A stretch of 64,000 bases of DNA from Oceanibacterium hippocampi (GTDB lineage Bacteria; Pseudomonadota; Alphaproteobacteria; Sneathiellales; Sneathiellaceae), in NCBI RefSeq assembly GCF_900172325.1, contig NZ_FWFR01000001.1:62001-126000 (forward strand), in the 5' to 3' direction. The translations under genes were made by a program, and so were the position numbers. Below the pieces are notes generated by a model. It did no database searches. It saw only the letters and a list, made by a program, of their open reading frames with translations, and was not told the DNA's origin. This document shows positions 1 through 8,700 of this stretch, piece after piece. Each line of letters opens with the position of its first letter. Within the stretch, counting starts at the first letter, position 1.

Positions 1-571
1 CCAGCAGCGGCAGCGTGCCCTCGTCGACGACCGGCGCGGCCTGCGGCCAGCCCATGGCGAGCGGGTCCTTCCACATGCCGAAGAGCAGCCAGTTGGCGAA
101 CAGGAGCACGACGAAATTGAGCAGCAGCGTCGTCACCACCTCGTCGACCTGCAGGCGAACTTTCAGGATCGTCGGGATCAGCAGGAGGATGCCGCCGGCG
201 ATGGCGCCGATCACGAACAACGTCGGGATCATCAGGTAGGGCGGCAGCGTGAAGGCGCCGGTCCCGAGCCAGGTAACCGCCATCGCGCCGGCGTAGAGCT
301 GGCCCTCGCCGCCGATGTTCCAGAGCTTGGCGCGGAAGGCGACGGCGACGGCAAGACCGGTCAGGATCAGCGGCGTCGCCCGGGTCAGCGTCTCCGAAAG
401 AGCGAAGACGGAGCCGAGCGCGCCGCGAACCAGGCTGGCATAGGCCGCCCCCACCGGCGCGCCCGCCCAGACGATCAGCCCGCTGGACAGGAACAGCGTG
501 ACCACCACCGCGGCGACCGGCGCCATGACGCCGAGCCAGGCCGGCGTCGTTTCCCGGGGTTCAAGCCGCAT
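1..571 (-). CDS. ABC transporter permease, BMP/nucleoside-sugar type (C-terminus beyond window)
   Basis: This is the inner-membrane permease of an ABC importer. Only the first 190 residues lie in the window; the gene runs off the left edge. The protein starts MRLEPRETTPAWL, and its ATG overlaps the end of the upstream ATPase gene by 11 bases, which fixes the start. Hydrophobic segments lie near residues 15-35, 60-80, 88-108 and 115-160. The stretch LTGLAVAVAFRAKLWNIGGEG is typical of the YufP/RbsC-like permeases (BPD_transp_2 family) that work with Bmp lipoproteins. The gene order binding protein, ATPase, permease supports uptake of purine nucleosides or a related solute. The substrate itself cannot be read from the sequence. 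Confidence 0.9.
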   Translation of the reverse strand, partial: MRLEPRETTPAWLGVMAPVAAVVVTLFLSSGLIVWAGAPVGAAYASLVRGALGSVFALSETLTRATPLILTGLAVAVAFRAKLWNIGGEGQLYAGAMAVTWLGTGAFTLPPYLMIPTLFVIGAIAGGILLLIPTILKVRLQVDEVVTTLLLNFVVLLFANWLLFGMWKDPLAMGWPQAAPVVDEGTLPLL

Positions 572-2141
572 GGCCCGCGCCTCCCTGTGCGGCGGCACCG
601 CTCATCATCAGGCCGAGCTCGGTGAGACCGAGCCCCTCGACCGGCCGCGACGCGCTCAGCGTGCCCTGGTACATCACCGCGACCCGGTCGGAGATCGCCA
701 GCAGTTCGTCCAGGTCCTCGGTGATCAGGATGACGCCGGCGCCGCGCGCCCGGGCGGCGAACAGCTGCTCGTGCACGTAGGCGGCCGCCCCGACGTCGAG
801 GCCCCGCGTAGGCTGGTTGGCCAGAATGACCGCCGGTTCCCGCGACAGCACGCGGGCGAGAATCAGTTTCTGCATGTTGCCGCCGGACAGCGAACGCGCG
901 AGCGCCGCCTCGTCGGCACCGCGAATGTCATAGCCCCGGATCAGCGCCTTCGCATGCTCTGCGATCGCCCGGAAGCGGAAGATCCCGAACCGCTGGAACC
1001 GTGCCGAGCGATAATCCTCGAGGATCAGGTTCTCCTCGGGCGTCATGTCGCCGACGACGCCGAAGCGGTGGCGGTCCTCGGGCACTCGCCCGACCCCGCT
1101 CGCGACCATCGCCGCCGGCTCGGCGCGAGTCACCGGGCGCCCGAGCAGTTCGAGGCTGCCGCTCGCCGCGACCGCGAGCCCGCTCATGAGCGCGGCGAGC
1201 GACCCCTGTCCGTTGCCCGAAACGCCGGCGATGCCGAGGATCTCGTGCTCGCGGAGTTCCAGGTCGACGGAACGGAGCGCGGGCTGCGCCTCGGCCGCGG
1301 CCACGGATACGCCGGCAAGGCGGAGCACCGTCTTGCCCGCCGCCATTGCCTGGCGCTTCGGCTGGGCGACCTCGCGGCCGACCATCGCGGCGGCAAGGGC
1401 CTCGCGGCTGGTCTCGGACTTGCGAAAATTGGCGACCACCTTGCCGCGCCGGAGCACGGTGACCCGGTCGGCGATTTCCATCACCTCGTTCAGCTTGTGC
1501 GAAATGAAGATCACCGAGAGCCCGTCGGCGACCATCTGGTGCAGGGTCTCGAACAGGGTGGCACTTTCCTGGGGGGTCAGCACCGCGGTCGGCTCGTCGA
1601 GGATCAGCACCCGGGCGTTGCGGTAGAGCGCCTTGAGAATCTCGACCCGCTGGCGCTCACCGACCGAGAGTTCCTGTATGCGGGCATCGGCGCGGACCGC
1701 GAGGCCGAAACGGTCGGCGAGTTGGGCCAGCCGCGCGCGAGCCGCCTTGTGGTTCTGGCGGAGCGCGAAGAGCGGCTCTGCGCCGAGCACGATGTTCTCC
1801 AGCACCGTCATGTTATCGCCGAGCGTGAAATGCTGGTGGACCATGCCGATACCGACATCGATAGCGGCCCGCGGCGAACCCGGCGGGAGGGTCTGGCCGA
1901 AGGCCTCGATCGAACCCGCATCGGCCACGTAATGGCCGAACAGGATGCTCATCAGGGTGGTCTTGCCGGCACCGTTCTCGCCGAGCAGGGCGAGCACTTC
2001 ACCGCGCCGCAATTCGAGCGAGATCGCATCGTTCGCGAGCAGCGCCCCGAACCGCTTGGTGATGCCGTCGAGGCGGAGCACGAAGGGTGCCTCCGCCGTC
2101 GCGGCGGGCTTCACGGGTGTCATCGGCTGGTGGCCCGGCAT
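561..2141 (-). CDS. ABC transporter ATP-binding protein, tandem nucleotide-binding domains (BMP/nucleoside-sugar type)
   Basis: This cytoplasmic ATPase energises the importer. It has 526 residues, the usual length for the double-domain YufO/RbsA-like family. The first domain has Walker A GENGAGKT near residues 54-61, a signature LSVGERQ near 155 and Walker B LILDEPTAVLTPQE near 175. The second domain has GVSGNGQGSL in place of Walker A, without the usual lysine, followed by the signature LSGGNMQK and ANQPTRGLD. A degenerate Walker A in the second half is normal in this family. The gene sits 52 bases downstream of the Bmp-type binding protein, and its end overlaps the permease gene. Assignment to nucleoside or sugar uptake rests on the Bmp partner. 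Confidence 0.93.
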   Translation of the reverse strand: MPGHQPMTPVKPAATAEAPFVLRLDGITKRFGALLANDAISLELRRGEVLALLGENGAGKTTLMSILFGHYVADAGSIEAFGQTLPPGSPRAAIDVGIGMVHQHFTLGDNMTVLENIVLGAEPLFALRQNHKAARARLAQLADRFGLAVRADARIQELSVGERQRVEILKALYRNARVLILDEPTAVLTPQESATLFETLHQMVADGLSVIFISHKLNEVMEIADRVTVLRRGKVVANFRKSETSREALAAAMVGREVAQPKRQAMAAGKTVLRLAGVSVAAAEAQPALRSVDLELREHEILGIAGVSGNGQGSLAALMSGLAVAASGSLELLGRPVTRAEPAAMVASGVGRVPEDRHRFGVVGDMTPEENLILEDYRSARFQRFGIFRFRAIAEHAKALIRGYDIRGADEAALARSLSGGNMQKLILARVLSREPAVILANQPTRGLDVGAAAYVHEQLFAARARGAGVILITEDLDELLAISDRVAVMYQGTLSASRPVEGLGLTELGLMMSGAAAQGGAGHAA

Positions 2142-2151
2142 GGCGGGGCGG

Positions 2152-2185
2152 CCACCGCCCGGATCGATGGTGATCCGGACGGCGG
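2152..2185 (-). promoter_or_regulatory. Intercistronic stem-loop between binding protein and ATPase genes
   Basis: Arms at 2152-2165 and 2172-2185 can pair over 14 positions in the minus-strand RNA, counting two G-U pairs, around a 6-base loop. No T run follows. The element lies in the 52-base gap after the binding-protein gene. Such hairpins can protect the upstream mRNA from 3' decay or partly terminate transcription, so the binding protein is made in excess over the membrane parts. The structure is seen; the role is inferred. Confidence 0.6.
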
Positions 2186-2193
2186 CACCCGTA

Positions 2194-3204
2194 CTAGAAG
2201 GTCGATTTCGGTTCCTCGTCGTTGATCTCGACGGTGAACTTGCCGGCCATGATATCGTCCGCGACCGCGTTGACCTTTGCCTTGACGTCGGCCGGGATCT
2301 TGTCGTCGAAACCGTAATAGGGGGCGAGCGTCGCGCCGCCCTTCGCCATCATCGTCCATTCCCGGTAATCGGCGGCCTCGAACGTGCCGGCCTTGACCTG
2401 TTCGATGGCATGGCCGAGCGCGCTCTCCATGTGCCAGAGCGCCGAGGTGACGACCACCCCGCCGCCGTTCTCTTCCTTGTTCATGTCGTTGACGTTGCCG
2501 AAGGCAATGATGCCTTTCTCGCGGGCGGCATCGACGACGCCGGCGCGCTCGGCATAGAGCACGTCGACGCCCGATTCGATCTGGGCGAAGGCGAACTCCT
2601 TGGCCTTGGGCGGGTCGTACCAGGAGCCGATGAAGGACACCTTGAACTGGGCATCCGGCCTGACCGAACGGGCGCCGGCCATGAAGGCATTGAACAGCCG
2701 GTTGACCTCGCCGATCGGATAGCCGCCGACCATGCCGATCTTGCCGGTCTTGCTCATGTTCCCGGCGATGATGCCCATCAGGTAGCAGGGCTCGTGAATG
2801 TAGTTGTCGAAGACCGAGAAATTCTTGCCGTACGGCTTGCCCGGGTCGCCCATGACGAAGGCGACATTCGGATAGTCGTCGGCCACCTTGCGGGCCTCGC
2901 GGCTGATTCCGAAGGCTTCGCCGACGATCAGCTGCACGCCGCTTTCCGCATATTCACGGAGCACCCGGACATAGTCGGTGTTCGGAACCTTCTCCGAGAA
3001 CTTGTACTCGATCGTCCCGGCCTTTTCGGCGGCGACGAGGGCGCGATGGAGCGTTGCATCCCACTTCTGCTGGATCGGCTGGGTGTAGATACCCGCGACC
3101 TTGATCTTGTCGGCCGCGGTCGCCAGGCCGGTCGTCAGTATGGCCAATGGTATCGCGGCAAGGGTGGCAAGCACCGTGCGGCGACGGATATCTGCGAATT
3201 GCAT
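2194..3204 (-). CDS. BMP family ABC transporter substrate-binding protein
   Basis: This is the periplasmic binding protein of the importer, 336 residues long. It begins MQFADIRRRTVLATLAAIPLA, with a twin-arginine-like stretch and a hydrophobic segment ending near residue 30 (TGLATAADKIKVAG), consistent with an exported protein. The body carries Bmp-family features: a nucleoside-site-like GIYTQPIQQKWD, the block KVPNTDYVRVLREYAESGVQLIVGEAFG, and MVGGYPIGEVNRLFNAFMAGA. The start at 3204 is chosen because AAGGAGG lies just upstream; longer forms would run into the divergent intergenic region. Known family members bind purine nucleosides or related compounds. It is first in an operon with the ATPase and permease, followed by an intercistronic stem-loop. 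Confidence 0.92.
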   Translation of the reverse strand: MQFADIRRRTVLATLAAIPLAILTTGLATAADKIKVAGIYTQPIQQKWDATLHRALVAAEKAGTIEYKFSEKVPNTDYVRVLREYAESGVQLIVGEAFGISREARKVADDYPNVAFVMGDPGKPYGKNFSVFDNYIHEPCYLMGIIAGNMSKTGKIGMVGGYPIGEVNRLFNAFMAGARSVRPDAQFKVSFIGSWYDPPKAKEFAFAQIESGVDVLYAERAGVVDAAREKGIIAFGNVNDMNKEENGGGVVVTSALWHMESALGHAIEQVKAGTFEAADYREWTMMAKGGATLAPYYGFDDKIPADVKAKVNAVADDIMAGKFTVEINDEEPKSTF

Positions 3205-3529
3205 GTTCGAAAGCCTCCTTGCTTTTCTACGCGGCGCCGGTTGTATCCGGTCGTCGGCCGTGCTTCGCATGATGCGGAAGCGCCGGCCGTGCGCTTCAGT
3301 CGTGAACCCGGATGGTCCGCATTTCGGGCGCCAAAGGCAAGAGCAGAGCAAGAGGCGGGCCAACCCGCGGAGCCCGCTGGATCGGGAGGACGGAACGCCA
3401 CGGTGGCAATCCCTGCCCGAATTTCGCGCACGCCTGTTCACAAAGCGGGCATCGACGGGACGACCGTGGGTGCCCGGTCCGAACGGCTGTGCTAGCCTTC
3501 TGCCGCTTTTTCACAAGACTGGCCGAGGC
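3205..3529. promoter_or_regulatory. Divergent intergenic region between the BMP operon and the SulP gene
   Basis: This 325-base stretch separates two divergently transcribed genes and must hold both promoters. I see no convincing gene in it. The frames that cross it are extensions of neighbouring reading frames with no ribosome site or recognisable product. Near 3204 it carries the AAGGAGG ribosome site of the leftward gene. An imperfect inverted repeat at 3255-3289 is described separately. I could not pick clear -35/-10 boxes. Confidence 0.5.
3255..3289. repeat. Imperfect inverted repeat in divergent promoter region
   Basis: The left arm CGGCCGTGCTTCGCAT (3255-3270) pairs with the right arm at 3272-3289, which reads ATGCGGAAGC followed by GCCGGCCG, with one or two bulged bases. 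It lies 51 bases upstream of the Bmp gene start on its transcript side. It could be an operator or a leader hairpin. No T run follows on either strand. Confidence 0.4.
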
Positions 3530-5752
3530 ATGACGATCGACACCACCGCCATGAACAGCACCCGGCGCATCGAGGGCATCTTCCGCGACATTTCGGCCGG
3601 CGCCGTCGTCGCCCTCGTCAGCGCCGCCTACAGCCTTTCCTACGCGGCACTGATCTTTTCAGGCCCGCTCTCGGGCGGAATAGCCGCGGGCATCACCGTT
3701 TCGCTGATCGGCGCGGCGGTCGGCGCGATCGCGGTGGCGGTGCTCGGCTCCATTCCGGTCGCGATCTCAGGGCCCGACACCGCGTCGATGGCGATCTTCT
3801 CCGGCGTCTCCGCGGCGATCGCGAGCAATGCGATGATCGCCGGCGACGCAGATACAGCGATCTTCCAGGTCCTTGCGACCATGACGGTGACGGCCCTGCT
3901 CACCGGCGGCGCCCTGCTGGTCTTCGGTGCATTGCATCTCGGCGCCTGGATCCGGTTCATCCCCTACCCTGTGGTCGGCGGCTTTCTCGCCGCCTCGGGA
4001 TGGCTGCTCTGCGTCGGCGCCATCAACATGATGAGCGGCGACCGGATCGATTTCATGGCATTCGACCAGCTTATCGGCGCGGATTACTGGCCGCGCCTCG
4101 GCGCCGGGCTTGTCTTCGCCGCGGTCATGTTCATCGCGACGGTCCGCGTCAAGAGCGCCCTCATGGTTCCGGGTCTGCTCGTCCTCGGCAGCCTCGTCGT
4201 TCACCTGGTGCTGCTTGCGACCGGCACCGGGATCGACGAGGCGCAAGCCGGACAATGGCTGCTGCTGCCGCTCGAGAAGCCCGACCTCTGGCTGCCCACC
4301 GCCATGTTCGAACCGGGCGCGGTCGACTACGCGCTCATACTCGCGGAATCCGCCGGCATCGCCACGGTCGTTGTCGTCACGACGATGGCGATCCTGCTCA
4401 ACGCAACGGGACTGGAGGTCTCGTTCGCCACCGACGCCAATCTCGACCGCGAACTGAGGGCAAACGGCGTCGCCAATATCGTTGCCACGGTCGCCGGCGG
4501 CCTGCCGAGCAGTCTCGGGGTCAATCGCAGCCTGCTGAACGCCCAGGCCGGGGCGACCGGGCGGACGGCCGGCGTGGCGAGCGGCATCTTCTGTCTCGGC
4601 TTCCTGTTCTTCGGCGGCGATCTCGTCGGATACGTCCCGCGACCGGTGCTCGGCGGAACGCTGCTGTTCCTCGGCGTCTCGGTGCTGGTCAGCTGGCTCT
4701 GGAAGACCCGGAAGCGGCTCGCCATGCCGGACTACCTGCTGATCCTCGCCATCCTGGTGGTCATCGTGAACGAGGGCTTCCTCGCCGGCGTCGTCCTCGG
4801 CGTCGTCGCGGCCTGCCTGATCTTCGCGATCAGCTACAGCCGCGTTCGGGTCATCAAGAACGATCTGACCCGGGCTGAATATGCGAGCCATGTCGACCGG
4901 CCGCAGAGCGAGGGGCATGCGCTCTGCGATCACGGCTCGCAGATCCGAATCCTCGCGCTTCAGGGCTACCTGTTCTTCGGGACCTCGAACCGCGTGTTCG
5001 AAGCGGTCAGAAACGCGATCGAACATCCGGGCAAGGAGCCGATCCTGGTCGAGATCCTCGATTTCCGCCTCGTTTCCGGCCTCGATTCGTCGGCCGTCTA
5101 TTCGTTCGTCAAGTTACGTCAACTGGCCGAGCGCCATGGCATGTTCATCCTCCTGACCGGCCTCTCCACAAGGATCCGGGAGGCCCTCAGGCTCGAGGGC
5201 CTGCTGCAATCCGACGACGACAGGCTGCTTGAATTTCCCGACCTCGATCATGGTCTCGAGTGGGCGGAGAATGTGGTGCTCGCCGAGGACCGCACACTGA
5301 TGGCGGAAGCGGCCTGTCCGTTCTCCGAATGGCTCGGCCGGACGCTCGGACAGGAGAGACTGGCAGAATCGCTGATGCGCTATTTCGAGCGACTCGAACT
5401 GGCTCCGGGTGCCAGGCTTTGCGAGGAAGGCGCTGAGGCCGATACCATCTACTTCGTCGAATCCGGACGGATCAGCATTCTGCTGGAACGCCCGGACGGT
5501 CCGCCGATCCGCCTCCGCTCGATGATCGGCCATACCATTGTCGGCGAAGTCGGTTTCTATCAGCGCGCCGTGCGCACTGCCTCGGTTGCCGCGGACGAGG
5601 CGGCGGTCGTGCACAGCCTGTCGCGATCCGCCTTCGAACGCATGGAGGCGGATGAGCCGGCGCTTGCCGCCGCCTGTCACGCCATGATCGCACGCGTCAT
5701 CGCCGACCGGCTCGCTTTCTCGAACGCCGAGATCCTCGCCCTGCAACGCTGA
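3530..5752 (+). CDS. SulP-family anion transporter with STAS and cyclic-nucleotide-binding domains
   Basis: This is a membrane transporter of the SLC26/SulP family, 740 residues long. About 10-12 hydrophobic segments fill residues 20-445, including the family stretch SGPDTASMAIFSGVSAAIAS and the later GGLPSSLGVNRSLLN. A STAS domain follows from about residue 463 to 590 and contains LVSGLDSSAVYSF, the region that carries a regulatory serine in anti-sigma antagonists. A cNMP-binding domain covers about 620-735. It keeps the phosphate-cassette pattern GEVGFY...VRTASV, with the Glu and Arg expected to contact cyclic nucleotide. The start at 3530 is chosen because upstream sequence overlaps the divergent gene; an ATG at 3551 is an alternative. 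The anion (sulfate, bicarbonate or another) is not readable. An adenylate cyclase gene lies about 14 kb away. It converges on the RHS gene with only 13 bases between the stops. Confidence 0.9.
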   Translation: MTIDTTAMNSTRRIEGIFRDISAGAVVALVSAAYSLSYAALIFSGPLSGGIAAGITVSLIGAAVGAIAVAVLGSIPVAISGPDTASMAIFSGVSAAIASNAMIAGDADTAIFQVLATMTVTALLTGGALLVFGALHLGAWIRFIPYPVVGGFLAASGWLLCVGAINMMSGDRIDFMAFDQLIGADYWPRLGAGLVFAAVMFIATVRVKSALMVPGLLVLGSLVVHLVLLATGTGIDEAQAGQWLLLPLEKPDLWLPTAMFEPGAVDYALILAESAGIATVVVVTTMAILLNATGLEVSFATDANLDRELRANGVANIVATVAGGLPSSLGVNRSLLNAQAGATGRTAGVASGIFCLGFLFFGGDLVGYVPRPVLGGTLLFLGVSVLVSWLWKTRKRLAMPDYLLILAILVVIVNEGFLAGVVLGVVAACLIFAISYSRVRVIKNDLTRAEYASHVDRPQSEGHALCDHGSQIRILALQGYLFFGTSNRVFEAVRNAIEHPGKEPILVEILDFRLVSGLDSSAVYSFVKLRQLAERHGMFILLTGLSTRIREALRLEGLLQSDDDRLLEFPDLDHGLEWAENVVLAEDRTLMAEAACPFSEWLGRTLGQERLAESLMRYFERLELAPGARLCEEGAEADTIYFVESGRISILLERPDGPPIRLRSMIGHTIVGEVGFYQRAVRTASVAADEAAVVHSLSRSAFERMEADEPALAAACHAMIARVIADRLAFSNAEILALQR

Positions 5753-5765
5753 GCGGTCGATCGGC

Positions 5766-8700
5766 CTACGGAGAATCCGAGAGTTTCGGGTCATCGCCAC
5801 CGAGGCCCATCTCGCCCGGCAGGGTCACGGTCAGGTCACTGGACTCGTCAAGCAGCTGATAGGGCCCCAGGTTCGGATTGGACGTGCCGTAGTCCGGCTG
5901 GATCTCGATACCGAGCGATCGGCTGGAAACACGCTGGGACGAACCCAGGTCAAGCGGCTCGTCGTCCGAACTGAAGTGGAGGAACGGCGTCTGATCGGTC
6001 GGCTGGACCGACGGAAGAAAGGCGCAGCGCGGCATGCAGGGCGTGAAGAAGGTGACCCGCCCGATGAAGAAGCCGGCGACGAAGCCCCGGACCATGCGCA
6101 CGGTCCAGTCGATGCCGTCGAAACTGCCATAGCCGGTCAGGGCGCCGCCGGCGAAGGCGGTGGGATAGGCGGCAAGATTGAAGACGAGCCCGAACATCGC
6201 CGACCCGAGGCCGCTGACGAAGGCGTTCCGCGCACGGGAATCGCCCGCCCATCCGCCGGCCAGCCTGGCCGTGGCAAAGGCCGCGAGCGTGCCGACGAAG
6301 CCGCCGATCGCCCCGCCGAGGGCGTTGTGCAGATAGACGATATTGTTGAAGTCGATGGCCTCGAGACCGGCGTAATACGGGATGCCGCCGGAAATCAGTG
6401 TCGCGAGGTCGAGGAAGAACGCCCCCATGACGGTGTTCAGGGTCGAGGTGACGAAGGCATTCGTCCAGAAGCTCGGCTGACGCGGCTTGATCACCTTGTC
6501 CTGGACCAGGAACGACAGCCCGAAGAAGAGCCCGTAGTAGGCTGTGATGCCGACGACGTTGGCGAAGAAGCCGAGCGCACCGCCGCTCCAGCCGATGGCG
6601 AGCGTCTGCAGCGAACCGGCAACCGCACCGACGACTGTCGCGACCAGGCCGGTCGCCAGTGGTGACAGCGTCCATTCCGGCAGGGCCGCGCGCCCGTCCG
6701 GATCGATGAACTGGACCGGGTCCGAGAGCGCATAAAGATACGGATCGGCACTCTGCCAGGCCGGGTCGGGACTGACGAAGCGCCGGATATCCGGATCGTA
6801 GTCGCGGGCCTGGAACTGCACGAATCCGGTATCGCCATCGATCTCCTCGCCCGCCCATTTCGGGCGGAAGACATCCTTGCCGCCGGTGCCGGCATCGCTT
6901 TCGAGGCGACCGTAGGCATCGAACGACATCGTCGCGACGAGCGCGCCGTCCTGGTTCGTGACCGCCCGGACATTGCCGAGGTAATCCTTGTGAAAATGCA
7001 GGATGCTGCCGACCACGGGAAGGCCACTCCCGCCGGAGAAGGCCGCGTGGACGGGCGCCGGGACGGTCGCGCCGACCAGAGCGACGATCGCCATCGGCGC
7101 CGCATGACGGAGGTGGCGATAGGCGCCGCCGCCGGGCAGGGCGGCATCGGAACGGAGCACTCCGATCCACCAGAACAGCACCGCCAGCGCGAAGACGCCA
7201 AAGGCAATCGGGCCGAACCCGGGCGTTGTCGCGAGGGCGGCCATGGCGGCCGTGGCATGGAGGCGGAGCGCGGCCATGCTCAACGGGTCGTAGAGGGCGG
7301 CGCGGGCTTCCAGTGCCGCCGGACCCTGGTGCGGCGGGCGCACGCCTGGCGGCACGGCGCCGGACTGACGGCTGCCCGAGCCGCTTTCGGTCATCGCGAT
7401 CAGGCGGCCGTGATCACCGATCACGTAACGGGTGTGCTGCTGCCTGCCATCGGGCAGGATCGTGACCTCGTAGAGCGGCCCGACATGGATCGTTCGCGTT
7501 CCATCCGGAGCCGTCCTGGTCAGGCGGTGTCCGTTGTGGTCGTAGCTGTAGGTCGCCGTCCTTCCGCCGCTCTCCGTAGAAAGCATGCGGTTCTCGACGT
7601 CGAAGACGTAGTGTCGGGTGGCATCGCCCAGGCTCCGCGTGGCGATGTTTCCGTTCGCGTCATACTCCAGCGTCAGGCCATCGCTCCGGCCGGTAAGCAG
7701 ATAGGGGCGCGCCGTGTCGTAGCTGTAGGTGAGTGTCGTATCGCCACGGGTTTCGGAAACGATCGCGCCGGCACCGTTGAAGGCGAAGCTGCCCTGTTCG
7801 CCGCCATTGCTGCCCGAGATCCCGCTCAGACGGCCGAGGCCGTCATAGGAGAGCGCATAGGTGCGGGCGCCCGAAACACCGGCGATCACCTCCCTGATGC
7901 TCGCCGGCAGGTCGAGTTCGTCTCGGAAGGCGATGCTTTCCGTATAGATCGGGCCCGATGCGCCGGTGACCGCGACACCGCCGCTCCGGCCGAGCATGTC
8001 GCGCGGTCGCTTCTCGGTGACGCCGTTGGCGAAACTTACGGTTTCCGCCTGTTCGAACAGGCCGTAGTCGGAATAGCTCACCACCGGCCGGGTCTGGCCA
8101 TCCCAGGTCATCGCCTGGCGGGCGCCATTTCCGTAATAGCTCAGTGCGAGCTTCTTCCCGTCCGGGTAGGTGATCGCCGTGACGAGTCCGCCGGCATTGC
8201 GCTGGAATATCGTGTCGAACAGATCGCTGCCGGCGTCGCCGGCAAGAGTCAGTCGCTGCAGCGAGACCAGGCCCGAGGCGTCGTAGGCAAAAGTGAGCTT
8301 GTTGCCGTCCGGCAGGGCCACGCCCGTGACCCGGCCGATCGGGGCGTTGTAGCGGAAGCCGTTCGCCCCGTCGTAACTGTAGACATAGCCGCCGCCGCGA
8401 TCGCTCGATTTCCGGGTTACGCGGCCGAGCGGGTCGTACTCGAAACTCAGCGTCTCGCCGTTCCGCACCGACGCGCGGCGCAGACCGCGCCCGTCATAGA
8501 CTTCGACCGTGAGGCCTGTCGTCGCGTCGTCCCGGCGCACGACATTGTCACGCCCGTCATAGACGAAGCTCGTCTTGCCGCCCTGTGGATCGCTTCGCGA
8601 GATCAGCCTGCCGAGCGCGTCGTACGTCATCCGCGTCGGCTCGCTCGCCGGCAGGCTTCGTTCGACGACCTTGCGCCGGAATCCGTCATAGACGGCTTCG

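Noticed and set aside
1280..1320. Second ABC domain of the BMP-type ATPase as a broken domain
   Set aside because: Loss of the Walker A lysine (GVSGNGQG) in the second half is normal for this ATPase family, so it is not decay.
498..2225. Plus-strand open frame opposite the ABC ATPase
   Set aside because: The minus-strand frame has complete ABC motifs; the plus-strand product has no recognisable domain.
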